DNA from: Parasponia andersonii
Taxonomy: Eukaryota > Streptophyta > Magnoliopsida > Rosales > Cannabaceae
Assembly: GCA_002914805.1 (NCBI GenBank)
Contig: JXTB01000237.1
Coordinates: forward strand, 578,426 to 642,425
Direction: 5' to 3'
DNA length: 64,000 bases
A model generated the notes under the pieces. The model was not told where the DNA came from. It saw only the letters and a program-made list of their open reading frames with translations, and ran no database searches. Within the stretch, counting starts at the first letter, position 1, and the number at the start of each line of letters is the position of its first letter. Below, piece by piece: positions 1-12,690 of the stretch. A program made the position numbers and the translations under genes.

Positions 1-157
1 ATAATGGGAATTTATAGTACATCTCAAAACTTTTTTTATTAGACATAATTATTTAGATCGTTCCTTCCAAAAAAAAAAAAAAGAAAAAGAAAAAGAAAGA
101 AAGATCGATCCAATTAATTAATAAAAAAAATTTTAATGCATGATCATATAAATTCAG

Positions 158-659
158 GTTCCATTGTGCGTGATTGTTGCCTGGATAATTGGAATTAAGA
201 TGGATCTCAACTTCAATCTCCTTGAAACTGGATCTCTTGCTCTGGCCATAATCGCCACAGCTTTCACCTTACAGGTACCTATATTGTTTAATTATTAAAT
301 TTACTAAATAATTTCTTTTTGCACAGACCAAGAGTTCAATCCTCTAATACATATATATTAATTACTAATTTCCTTTATATATAGGATGGAACTTCTCACT
401 ACATGAAAGGGTTTGTTCTCTTGCTATGCTACCTTGTCATTGGAGCCTGCTTTTTTGTATCCAAAACCCCACTTCGTAAGTACTAATTGAAAAAAAAAAA
501 AAAAAAAAAGAAGAAACTTCAAATTATTTTTCGATTTATGCTATATCAAGTAATCTAATTATTACTTAACTTTTTTTTTTTTTTTCTTTAGACCATGGAA
601 ACAGTATCAACTTTGGATCAGCACCGAAAGCAACCGAAACACTCTTTGGGTCGGCTTAA
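158..659 (+). CDS. CAX: Vacuolar cation/proton exchanger (CAX), C-terminal exons, partial
   Basis: Three exons are visible: 158-274, 385-475 and 592-659, stop TAA at 657-659. The rest of the gene lies before the window. The exons join in phase and give a C-terminus starting [19 protein letters not shown], then a [15 protein letters not shown] stretch followed by a hydrophobic segment ([16 protein letters not shown]), and a hydrophilic tail ending ETLFGSA. This is the last part of plant CAX antiporters, which use the vacuolar proton gradient to load Ca2+ (or Mn2+ and other metals) into the vacuole. The Q-D-G-(T/S)-S-H-Y-M-K-G motif between the last two membrane segments is diagnostic. Next to a TAAC-type carrier and a RUS5-like gene, as in Arabidopsis (CAX4, At5g01490), it is probably the CAX4/CAX3-side member; the visible exons alone do not settle the paralog. 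A 3' UTR follows, with a possible polyadenylation signal AATAAA at 1223-1228. Confidence 0.9.
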
Positions 660-2306
660 GAAGTACGGAAATCTCCTCTCCTAAATATATTTTATGCCAT
701 AACTATTTTCATATATGGACTGAAATTAATTTAATTCTACCTTGAAACAAAAGCCAATTAAGCATGTAACTTTGATATATAGGCAGCTTCGATCGGCCTT
801 TTATTGGGGTCGACATTGCTGGTTGAGTGAGGAAATTAAAGCTTCAATGAAGTACTTGATCAAATTTTGGATGCATTTGGAAAAATTGGTTTTCTTTCAT
901 TTTGATTCGCCTCAGTTCGATCGATCGCCCGCCGGAAAGCAACACTTTTTAGGGTTTTGCTGGTCCATATAAGTACCTGTGTTCATGATCGCCGTGCTTT
1001 TCAAATATGGGAGAAGAGGAAGAATTTTATAGGTGAAGCTTGATGAAGGGCAGGCGCGCACACACATTTTTCACATGTAAACATGCATAACCTCTCAGAG
1101 TGCTTTTATTCATGTCTGAGATTTTTTTTTTTTAAACTTTATTGTGTCAGTGTTTTCGTGTATGCAGCATGCATTTGGCTCAACTTTGGCTGTTGTAACA
1201 AATGCAACGATATTATATTAATAATAAAATGAAATGTGGTTAATTTGGGTTTGCAATATCCGGTACTTTTGTACGTATACATGTGTTATATATTTCTGTA
1301 TATTATTATTGGACACTAATTTAGTACGTATTTTTTTTATCTATACATAAGTATCATTTTAGCCAATGTAGGTGACAAAAAAAAAAAGGAATAAATGTGA
1401 GAAAAATGCGCTGTTTTTATTATTTAAACAGGTGTTTACAACAAGTGTCAGTTTTATATAACACAGTTAGTACTTTATAAATACACAAAGAGCGAGAGGC
1501 CCTAGTTACCTCAATTTATTATATACATTTTTTTATAATAAAAAATAAGAGAGAAAAATAATAATAATAATTCACGTCTTTTCATATATTTCATTATAAT
1601 CATTTAATGATGATCGATAGTTAAAAAAAATATAAATTAAAAAATATCTATTTGATTGACAACCATTATTATTATATAATATATATATATGTTCAGTATC
1701 TGTGTTTATTATTTTCTAAAATAACTATTCAATAACATAATTACAATATATATTTACATACGATATCATAAAAGAAAAAGATATTATATGACTATAAATT
1801 ACTGCAGAAGTTCGTTAAAATTTGCAAATATGTGTGTATGTTAAAATTAACAAATATGTGTGTATGTTTATATATATGTTGTACAAACTTGAGAAAAATT
1901 GGAAATTATAGACAAAAGAAAAAAGGAATTAAGAGACAAATATCTACATGTGTATAATTCTTCTCATTTCTAAGTCCGATGGACACGAGATTCATATTGA
2001 TTGTTTATTTGATATTACGTGGCTAGATATGCTTTCTGGTATATTTGTGTTTTTCGTTGAAAAATAAGAAGAAGAGGTTTAGATTCTTTATTATTATATA
2101 TCCTCATGCATTAAAAATAATAAACGTATAATACATACATATAATACATAAGATTATATGATTCACCCCTCAAAAGAAAAAACAAAGTAGTATAAGATTC
2201 AACGAAAATTATTTGGGTCACTGTACTTTGCGCATAATTCAAAAAAATATTATAATTGAGTATATACTTATATACTATTGACTATTATACAAAACTCACC
2301 AACACT
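660..2306. other. 3' UTR of CAX and AT-rich spacer
   Basis: The first about 570 bases are probably 3' UTR of the exchanger gene. The rest is AT-rich spacer with homopolymer runs and TA repeats. I see no coding exon, RNA gene or clear transposon end here. Confidence 0.5.
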
Positions 2307-2311
2307 AAAAC

Positions 2312-5300
2312 TGTTGGATTTAAAAATAATTTTCGCAGCGGAAGATTGACCCAGGAATATTCAAAAAATTTCTCAAAACAATTGATTATATGAGTACATA
2401 GTATTAATTCATAGCATAGGAATAAACAAAGAGAATATATCTAATACCTTTTGTAGCCTATCAGCGGATCTTGGCTTTACTATCTTTTAAACCATGATCT
2501 TCCAATCCAAGCCTCAAGCACAATTGGATGAACGTATGAGCGTTGCGTACTGTTACGACCCAAACCTCGGGGTAGTGGCAGAAAGGGAATTTCACAAAAA
2601 TTGGAAATTCTTTGCTTTTTTTTTTTTTTTCTTTACAAATGTATTATGAATTCCAACCAGTGGACCTATCCCACAATTCATAGTCACCAATAAACACAGA
2701 CTGAAAAATTATAAGAAAAACCAAATTCTCAGATACTTCACTGAGCATCATCATTCATACCTCAACATCAAGTTAGAATGGCATATATAGTTATAGACAT
2801 TTTCAAAGTAACACACTTAACATGAATGCTAGTAATATCCATATATTTAACAAGACTTAAATACGAGTCTTGTATTCACACTCCTAGCATTACCCAGTCT
2901 CAAACTACGAATAAAAGATAATTTTTTATTCCACTTGTTGATCGTCAATGTCACATTGGACACCAACTATAAAGAAAGTAGGGAGGGTAAGCATAAATTG
3001 CCCAGTAGGTTATCCAATTTCCCTTTTTAGGAAAATCTTTTTTAAATCTCAAAACATCTGCATAGTTAATAGTACCGGAAAGCATTTCTATAAATATTAA
3101 GGATTTAAACCATTTACAGAAAATCATGCTAAATCCAAAACTAGATATCCAGGTCAAAACATATAAAATTCTCAATTAAAATAAGCTTAATGTAAATCAC
3201 ATAAATCAACACATCACATGAGCTCTCATCCTCTCATCACTACTAGACAACTTATACTACATATATTGAGTGTTCTTTGCCTGACATCTATCTCTGAAAA
3301 CCGGAGGAACACTTATGTGTCAAATCCTACCAAACCGGAGGGGCACCGAATGCTTACGTCTACCGAATGGAGATAGTCAGAAAACAAACCCCGCTCAGGT
3401 TTACGGGCTCTCACCGAAGGCGGGTGTACTAGTCCACCTACTACAATACCGTGATGCCTAAGACGACTCTCATGCATGATCATATGAAAAGTGCAATATA
3501 TATAGAGTCTCAAACAACCATGCAATGGTTTAACATTCTAAACATGCTCTGATTTTTAATTAAAATCCATTTTGTACTTTAAAATACAAAAGTACAGTTT
3601 CTATGGTTTTACCAAATTTCAAATATAAAAACTTGTATAAAATCATATTTAAAAATATCTAGAGCAGTCTACAATATTTCACAAATTCATAGTTCATTAA
3701 AATAACTATTCAAATAATTCAATTTAATAAAATCACGAAATTTCATTTTTTAGAATAAATTCTAATTTTAATAAAAATAATAGAAAACAAGGAAATTGAA
3801 TCCCCTATCTCGAAATAGTAATTATGTTGAGCAAACGACGCTAGAAATCTCCTCAATTGATCACCGGGTTGTTCGGACAATTGTTCTTGAATCTCGTCAC
3901 GTTCACTTGAAAGTTGACTTTTCAAACGGAGTCTCGGATTGAGAAATAGAGGTCACCACTGAATTCAGAACACCCAAAAATATTGGTTTATATCTAAAGT
4001 TCGTCGAAAATGGGTTCTAGTACGGGACCGGCCAGTGGCACGCAAAATGGTGCAATTCATAAATTATTTTCTCGATTTTCGTGCCACTTCAGAAAATAGT
4101 GGTATTTTATATCAAACTTCATGTCCCGACCTCACTGAGTCCAAATTCGAAGTCAGAACTCAATTTCGAGATCCCAAACACTAAATGGGCTCAAAAATCA
4201 GAAATTTATAAAAATACCACATTTTGAAAATAATTAGAAATATACCACATTTTCATCCAGATAATTAACGATCTTCCGATTATTGTTTTAACACTTAAAA
4301 ATCATGGGATTTCATGTTTCAAACTCCTCTATCTCGTGGTAAAATTTTCTTGGGAAAAATAACTCAATTCCGAAATAATTACGAAAATACCACAAAAATT
4401 AATTATTAAAATATTGCTACAATAGTCAACTTCTCACCAGAGCCGAGCTGGAGGCCGAAAGTGGTCGGAAATGAAAGCTAGAGTCAAGACGAATCCAACG
4501 GTGGTAGTGGTGCGGTGATCGGACGTCGGACGGTGAAACGGCGGGCAAAAAACCGATCAGCAAAAACTGATCAACAGGCGGTGGTTTCGAGCTGTGATTT
4601 CTCCAGCGAGAAGCGGCGGTTCACGGCAGCAGTACCTGGCGTTAGTTCGTCGGCATCTTCCGGTCATGGCGGGCGGATGCGTCTGGCACGGCGACGGCTG
4701 GTGGAACCTCGGGTGAACAGTGGCAGGGGGTGGATCTCGGAGGACTTCCGTAGAGAAGAAAGAAGAAATAGGGAGTTTTTATGCAATTTTCAAAAACTGT
4801 AGTAGTGGGCATGTGGCGCAATCTAATTCGACCAAAAAAAAAGTTTCTGAAATTCCACTTTTGCCACAATTTTAAAAAGATTATTTCACTTTAGTTCATC
4901 ATTAATTACACTTTTGTCCCCAGTTTGAAATTTTTTTTCCACGTGTACCCTAAATGCACCTAGACTCTATCTTGTCTAGATTCAACACCAAATTTATTTC
5001 CGACTTTTATTTAATTAATCCAAAAATACAAAATTGTCCTTGAAGTAAAATTACTTAATTACTCTTATAAAATTTAAGATTTTACACATACAATTTCTTA
5101 AACTCACACTTAGACCCTTGTAATTTTCTCAACACATGATACGAAGACTCTCTTTTTTTTTTCTCTCTAGGTTATGGAGGCTTTGTAGAAAATAATACGT
5201 AATATTTTTCTAAGGTTTCCTTTATATATATATATATTAAACTATTTAATAAATAAATTAATTAATATATATAAAAAAATGTTTAGAAATAAATGTGGTT

Positions 5301-6663
5301 TTTATAATTTATTTATATATATTTAATTAATTAATCTAATATCTATATATATATAATTTAAAAAAAACATAATCATTGTTTTAATAGGAAACATAAGTTT
5401 CCTTTTTTTTTAATAAACGTAAAGCTTATAATTATATATTAATTAATTAATCTAATTAATTAATATATATCTCTCAAAATAAGACTTTAGTCAGTTTCTC
5501 ATTTTCTATTTGTCTAATTATCTGATAATTAGATATTTTTAAATTCAAAATTTAAACAAATTAGGAAACTTATCCCTTCATAAATCTAAATTAATTAATT
5601 CAAAATTAATTAATAACAATTATTAATTATATATAGATAAACTATTTATTTAGACAAAATGTATAGTAACAGAAAGAATGTAATATCTAATACAATGTTT
5701 GTAAGAGGTGAAATTGAGGACCTATGGATCTGTAATTCAAGCTCTAATAATTATGACAATTAATTAAACTCTTTAATCAATTTGTCTAATTTATTAATTA
5801 TAGTATTACTCCACTAAAAATCTGGAATTACACTCTTGAAGTTACAGAATTAATTTACTCAGAAAACAGCGAGCAGTTCATCAATTTAATCATTACACGT
5901 AGTTCAATCCTTAATAGATAAGTCATAATTGGAGCTAGGTCATATTTCGTTTACCTCTCCAGTTACATATTTATCCTTGTGTACCATTGATTCTCTAATG
6001 AACAAATAATTTATAAATCTATTATAAATTGAGTGCTCAAACTGTTCAAGTCCTTAATTAATACACAAGGGAGTCATATTTCTTGCTTCTTGATGGAAGG
6101 AATGGATTTTATATTTGTAAGTTATATTCTCAGCTACTCATCTCGTCATGCTTTCAAGATACAAATATTTCGATCTATTTAAAAAATAAATATTTAACAA
6201 GTATGTTAAAGAACTACTCATGATTAAGATTGATCTACATATGATCATCTAGTGATATTATTTGAACTCTCAACAGTTAACAAAATTTATGTGAGATTCA
6301 AATTATATCTGGTCCAGTCCTATATAATCGAATTATATAAAGTACCTCCATTGTGATGTCAACACATCAATAATCTGGATAAGACTATCATATTCTCAAT
6401 GTTAATGGACTGTACTAATAATATTTAATTAAATATCTCAAACTTTAATTAATTATTACGGACTATATTTAGTTTATTTTCTATAAATTTAATCCTCATG
6501 CATATAACACTTATATACTAAATTTGTGGTCACATAAATAAACTAGGGATTTTCTGATATTTAAAGACATACAAATTATGCACAGATTCAAATAGAAAAA
6601 TATTATGTTATTAATTCAGCAAATATCCAAAATATACATGCTTTTAGGCCACAAATCCTAACA
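2312..6663 (-). mobile_element. Solo LTR, family C (copy A), split by a nested solo LTR
   Basis: The element starts TGTTGGATTT and ends AAATCCTAACA on the plus strand, so it has the TG...CA ends of an LTR. Read on the minus strand it begins TGTTAGGATTTGTGGCCTAA, which aligns with the start of the solo LTR at 7370 (TGTTGGGATTTTTGGCCTAA); this sets its orientation. An unrelated LTR with its own flanking duplication occupies 2551-5086. Without it the element is about 1.81 kb, close to the 1.76 kb of the other copy. The flanking pentamers (AAAAC at 2307-2311, CAAGC at 6664-6668) match at only 3 of 5 positions, so the target duplication is eroded or the boundary is off by a few bases. No internal retrotransposon coding region is attached. 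The TTCCGCTGCG block near its 3' end resembles copia LTRs, but the superfamily is an inference. Confidence 0.7.
2551..5086 (+). mobile_element. Solo LTR, family G (copy 1), inserted in LTR copy A
   Basis: 2,536 bp, starting TGTTACGACCC and ending GATTTTACA. Flanks are CGTAC (2546-2550) and CATAC (5087-5091): a 5-bp target duplication with one mismatch. It shares blocks with the LTRs at 38678-41286 and 6896-10864 (reverse): a CCGGAGGGG-type segment near 3300-3420 and a GC-rich segment near 4440-4780. Long LTRs starting TGTYACRACC are common in Tekay/Del-type gypsy elements, so that class is likely but unproven. No polymerase, integrase or gag reading frame is present. Short open frames inside (for example 4515-4802) are chance frames of the GC-rich block. 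Confidence 0.8.
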
Positions 6664-6895
6664 CAAGCTTTATAATTTAAGACACATTTGGATACCGCCG
6701 ACGAGCTTCTATTCAGCCCAAAAAAGAAGAAATAATGAATAGAATGTCTGTCGATCCAGGAAGACCCGAACATTTATTCTATCTGCATATCCAGGTAAAT
6801 CCTTAAGACTAAAATAATTTATGTCATCATATGACATCGCTTAGAAATGAAAAGAGACAAAAGAGGAATTTTTTTTTTTAAGAAAAAGGAACTAT

Positions 6896-9890
6896 TGTAA
6901 AATCCCTTATTCTTGTAAGTGTATTTTGGTCTTTAAATTTAAAAAAAAAAAATCGAAATTGGTTCAAATTGAATTATGTTTATTTTGGGGATTTAGATGT
7001 AGAAATCATTGAACTAGGGACTTATTAGCAAAATTAGATGTCTATTTATTGATGGACATATGCCCTTTCTTTTCCCCAGTTCTTTCTTTCTCTCCTTCCC
7101 CTGATTCCTCTCTGCTGAAAAAATGGCGATAATGCCGAAAATCCAGTCAAGCTCCGACAAAGCAGATTTCGTCATCGTTGATGCTTGCCACCAACCTCTG
7201 CCGATAGCCTAGGAGCAGACGATTGTCACGCCACCACCCCCGTGGCTTGAATCGGCTCTGTTCGCCGCTGGTGAAACTGAGAGCCCATGATTGTTTTTCC
7301 GACGCCAACGCCGATTCCGGAGTCTATTCGATGTAAAAATAGTCGAGTTTGATTCTTCCTGTCACAATCTGTTGGGATTTTTGGCCTAAAAACAGATTTC
7401 CAATTTTACCTTTTTGAGTATAAACAACTATCTCTTATATGAAATTATGATATTTGCTAGATTAAACTATTTTAGTTAAATAGTTTATTCATCTGAAAAA
7501 GATTTCATGACTTTATATGTGTATAAAGAAACAAACATGATTAAGTGTTATGATCTGTAAATAAAGATGGAATACTTTATTTACTATAGGTTGTAGTGTT
7601 TGTCTATCTTAACGAGAATGATGTGTCTCAAATCATTGAAATATCTGACTTCTGATAGAAACATTAATGCAATATAAACAAGTTATGTGTATTAAACTGG
7701 ACTAGGTAATATAAATAATTGGAGTGCCGTAACTCAATTCTTATATTATCACAAACTAGTTCTTAGTATATAAATCTTAATCCTTGATGTTTGACTGGAC
7801 TTGCTTTCATAGGTTATAGCCTTTTGATTTGTTAAAAGACTAACCTCTATGAAGTTAGAGGTGAACTCTAGCATATTGAAGGTTATAGCTTATGAATTGA
7901 TGGGAACACCAAATAGTTAAGGACACTATATATTAATGCCACTTTAGGTTCTTTCAATATTCATGGAATAATTAAATCTAAGATCCTAGTATTCACTTTG
8001 TGAATTGGTTGATAATTTTGTCTAAATAGCCATTGAGAACAAAATTATCGACAACATTATTCCTTGATAGAAAGATGGTAACTTAAAGATAAATAAGTGT
8101 TGGAGGGGTATTACGGTAATTTCACCTATCCAACTACGACATTGTATAGGGATTATATATGTGGTATAGAATATGCTAGATGGATCGGTTAATTAAGGTT
8201 AGTTGATTAAATCTCTATAAAAGGCATGACATTTAATCTAAGAGTGCAGTATTGAGCATTTAGTGGAATGTCCCATTTACTAATAATATTTATATAAATA
8301 CCATAATAAAAGTTATTATGTATTTATCATATTATTGGAGCTTAGATTATTTGGATCCATTAGGTCCCTTGTCTAGCTCAATTAAGCTCATTAATTGATT
8401 GGTGGTATTTATGAAATAAGTTTCATGAAATTGTGTGAAATAATGATTCTACACAGACGTTGGTATTTTTATAAATAAATTTCATGAGTTGGACATATTT
8501 ATAAAAATACACCCAAAGCCCAAATTGGAGAACAAATCCAATCCTAATTGGACTAGGGTTAGCAGTTTTTAGACCCATATATATAAGATATATGAGAGGA
8601 AAAACTACACAGTAACTCTAAGAGAGTCACACACATAGACACAGGGAGAGAGAGAGAGAGAGAGAGAGATTTCGGCCAATTTAGGCTAAGTGAGAAAAGA
8701 AAAAGTTTCCTACTATCTCACAGTCCCATCTCACGTCCCGGTGTTCCATAGGATCAAGAAGGCATTCTTGATCGTTCTCCAACGAAGGTTTCGACTTGGT
8801 GCCCACTTGTTTCATCAACAAAGAGCAAGAGCATAGACAAGAAGATCTAGAGTTGGAGGTCTGATTATCATCAATAAGGAGATCAAGAAGGAACACGCTA
8901 TAAGAGGTAAACCCTAATCTCATCTCTAGGGTTTTGTATCTAGATTTGATTTATATTGTACATGATAATGTATATAATGCATGTGTGTTATATGGTTATA
9001 AAAACTGTTTTCATGTAAAATTTTAAAACCTAAATCTGCTATTTTTCCGTTGCGTTCATGATATGATCATGTATTTTCTATATCTACATACATGCATGAT
9101 TTTCCTAAGTGTTAGGTCAATTTACCAGCACAATCTTCATCATGGTATATATATCTTGACTCAATATTGCCCGTATTAAATTTTTTTCATTTTTGTCAAT
9201 TTTGAGCTATTTTAGCTTTATACTTAAACTTTGCAATCCGACCGTTAGATCGTAAAATAAACCTCATATTTGTGATATACTCGTGAAAACAAAAATTCTG
9301 ATATATATATATATATATGTATATATATTGCATATATTTAGTGACGAGTAAGAAAATCTAAATCTAATAGCTTAGATTGTCTCTATTGCGTGTCGTGGGT
9401 GCGGGTTCGGCCCGAGCTTAAATCGGTCAAACTATATGTTAAACTTAGCATTTTTGGGTACTCTTAATTCAATGGTGAAGTCCATTTCACGATCCAAAGC
9501 TCCAATTAAAAACTGAGTTTTCAAACCTATCGATCAAAGTTTCGAAAACAACATCCAACCTTCCAAACGACGTCAAACTTTCTACATAGTTCCGTAGCAC
9601 TATTTGGACATTTAATTGAAGTAGGGGTTCAATTACTTAGTTTTAATACATGATTTAATTTAAAATTTGTATTATGACTATTTTATGAAAAATCATGAAT
9701 TAAATACTATTTTAATGAATTGTTAGATAATCTTGGATTATTCTAGAATTAGACTATGTGACTTCTATTCATATTTATAAAATCGTGATCTTGGATGATT
9801 TAGTAGATTTCATACTTAAAGTACCATAAATTCCAGAATAATATCAAACAGATTTTTAAAGCATTGTTTGATTATATTCTGCATGGTTAT

Positions 9891-9945
<55 letters not shown>

Positions 9946-10864
9946 ACATATTGTACATATCATAGGATCACACATAAGATGCATCTTAGGTATCGTGGTT
10001 TTACAGTGGGTAGACTAGTACACCCACTTTCGGTGAGAACCCATAAACTCATGCGAAGTTTTTCTGATTATTCTCATTCGGTAGGTGTAGATATTCAGTT
10101 GCCTCTCTAGTCTGTAGATTAGACACATGGGTGTCCCTACAGTATTCTAGGATAGTTATTAGGTAGAGAGTACTTAATACACGTAGTACGAGTTATTCTA
10201 ATTTGTGATGAGAGAGTGTGAGCTCATAGGATGAGTTGATTTATGATAAATACAAATGTGTATTTCTGGTTTTGATTTTTGAATATGTGACTATTCTAGA
10301 TATTAATTATTTTATACATGCTTTATAAATTGAATTTTGAAAAAGTATTAACCGTGCAGGTTTGATAAAATTACATTAATTCAAAAAGGTAATTGAATTT
10401 CTACTAAGCATTCACGTGCTCACCCCTATTTCCTCCCTTTTTCATGTGTCGATTTATTTTGTGGTAATTTTCTTGGTAGCTTGACAAGTTTGTTTGGCTT
10501 ATGTATGTCGTCTCCCAAATCTTCATTGGTTGACTCCTACTTTATACTATACTTTCCTTTTTAAGTCAAATTTATTTAGTCAATTGTAGTGTATTTATTA
10601 AATAGATGTATGATGATGATTTTTGCTATCAAATTAATTACTTAGAAAAGAAAATGATTATAAGTAAATTATTTGAACTTTGGGTCTCGGATTTTAAATT
10701 AGTTAATTAGGATTTTCGGTAAATTTAAAATAAAGAATTTTTTGGAAATTTAAATTATAATATAATTATCAAATATATCCTCTGAAATTTTAGAAACGAT
10801 TATTTATCATTTTTTTCACTTAAAATTACTAAAAGTCACGGCCTTAGATCGTGGGTCGTGCCCA
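6896..10864 (-). mobile_element. Solo LTR, family G (copy 3), with nested family C LTR
   Basis: On the plus strand it starts TGTAAAATCCC and ends GGGTCGTGCCCA; reversed, it begins TGGGCACGACCC. It is flanked on both sides by the identical pentamer ACTAT (6891-6895 and 10865-10869), a perfect 5-bp target duplication. A solo LTR of family C sits inside (7370-9130), so the proper length is about 2.2 kb. Blocks such as ATCCGACCGTTA near 9236 and the segment near 9990-10110 match the reverse complement of the LTRs at 38678 and 2551. A long (TA)n run lies near 9899-9941. No internal retrotransposon region is present. Confidence 0.85.
7370..9130 (+). mobile_element. Solo LTR, family C (copy B), inserted in LTR copy 3
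   Basis: 1,761 bp, beginning TGTTGGGATTTTTGGCCTAA and ending TTTACCAGCA. It is flanked by the identical pentamer CAATC at 7365-7369 and 9131-9135, a perfect target duplication. Outside those flanks the host LTR resumes: the GC-rich block at 7100-7369 and the GGTATATAT block from 9142 are contiguous in the related LTR at 38678-41286. This shows that the insertion came after copy 3. It holds a (GA)n run near 8647-8670 and no retroviral reading frame. Confidence 0.85.
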
Positions 10865-10869
10865 ACTAT

Positions 10870-11320
10870 AACAAATATAAATGCGTATATGGTCAATCGA
10901 TGCTGCTTCATGTTTTCCACAAGATATAATATAGAAATGAAGATTAATGCAAATTGTGCCTCCATATATATAGATATGATTTCCAACAATGGGGCTCTAT
11001 AACAATTATATACATATATATATATTGCTCAAGCCACGATAGCGATATCAATTGCATGCATTAAAAAAGGATGGATCTTAATTAGTGGAATACAGAACTC
11101 AGATTAAAAAACGATGATTTATCGAAACTATTTTCTCTCTCCATTTCATATCATCCGATCCAATTAAACGATATAGAAAGATTATGACTTATATGTTTAT
11201 CTTTTGTTACTAGCTGCTTAGATTAAAACAATAATGATAATTCCCAAAACCTGTAGCTGATGGGAGACACAATTTAATCCTATCAATTACAAGGTACTAA
11301 GTTTGAGAAGGCACTATTAG

Positions 11321-11370
<50 letters not shown>

Positions 11371-12690
11371 TAGACACAATTTAATCCTATCAATTACAAG
11401 GGACTAAGTTTGAGAATGCACTATTAGACTACATGTTTTTTCCCCCCTAATTTTAGAAAAGTGCTAAATAAACTATTTTTCTCACACATAAGTTTTACTA
11501 TAATATAATAAGTTATAGTAAAATTCATGTGTGACTGTAAGAATGCAGCTAATATCTCTTTTATTTATTTATTTTATGGGCCCCAAGCCTTTTTCAAGGC
11601 AACTATAACATATTTTTGATATCAACAGATATAAGACCTAAACAATCCAGAAGCTGCAGTTACTACTTTGGGCCTTTCTTACTTTGAAGACTGCTTCTGA
11701 TGCCCATACTTTCTTTGAGGTCCAGGATCAAATAAGCCCACCCTCCACCCCTGTGTCTAATGAAGAACCTAGAAAGAAATTAAAAAAATAAGATGAAAAC
11801 ATAGCAATCCTTTTATGGTTCCTGCGAGAATTCTGCAGCTCGTGCCTTATTGAAATGGTTCGACTCAGCAAAAGGAGGGTGCTGTCAAGTTCTGACCTAA
11901 CTTCCTCCATTTACTTTACTTATGGTTCGTCGGCCTAAAATAGAAGGGTTCTTTTATAAATAAAGTCAAAAGAAAACCCATAGCCATATTAAATTAAAGC
12001 GCAACTTAGGTTAATTAAGAGTAGAGTACTTTAATTAGGGACCACATCTTAGAATAATATTGATGTCCCCTGTACTATCAAACAAACCAATAGCAAAAAG
12101 TTCCTTAATATCAAGAATTACATGCTCCTGTATATCCTAGAGAAGAATGATAGCGTTAGTTGCATTCAATATAGTGAATACTCATTATCTGAAATATTAA
12201 GAATACTCATTATCTGAAATTATAATTTTAGGTTCGAAGAGAGTGAATCTTATGATCTTTAATAGAGTGAAATAGAGATTGGATAATAATAAGTATTTTT
12301 TTTAATTTATAATAAGTTTGAGATTATTACTTAAATCGTACTTTATAAGAACAATACTTGATGTTTTAACCGAAAATGTAAATAAATAAATAGTACAATG
12401 TAGAGATTTAGATTGGGCCTGCATCGGTGTTAATGAAAGCCCAGGAGGCCCAAGGTAATTTGAAGGGGAAAAAAAAAAAAAAAGAAAAAGAAAAAATATC
12501 TTTTAAAAAACTCTGAAAAGGAAAAATTAATGGAATATACGCACGAAGCCATTACCCGCCTACACGGTCAGAAAAGTACAAAGTGCATTTTCCACACTCC
12601 CCTCACTCACTCCCTGCAACTACCTCTTTCTTTCTTTCTTTCCTTCCTTCCCCCTTATCTCTTTCCCTTCCCTCTCTCTCACACCGAATT
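10870..12690. other. Spacer and upstream region of the ADP/ATP carrier gene
   Basis: AT-rich spacer with a (TA)n microsatellite flanked by a 63-bp direct repeat (11265-11434, listed separately). A more balanced stretch at 11570-11940 looks faintly coding but has no intact frame or recognised domain. The final about 100 bases are C/T-rich and are probably the 5' UTR of the carrier gene. Confidence 0.45.
11265..11434. repeat. 63-bp direct repeat flanking a (TA)n microsatellite
   Basis: Copies at 11265-11327 and 11372-11434 are the same length and differ at only two bases by eye. They are separated by a pure TA run followed by a few T residues. Each copy begins AGACACAATTTAATCC and ends GACTACAT. 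This looks like a recent local duplication spanning the microsatellite. Confidence 0.85.

Noticed and set aside
4515-4869. Overlapping frames on both strands, GC-rich
   Set aside because: They lie inside a solo LTR, in the GC-rich block shared with two other LTR copies, so they are not genes.
9868-10110. Plus-strand frame of 80 codons starting in a TA repeat
   Set aside because: It runs through a microsatellite and the conserved block of a solo LTR, with no protein signature.
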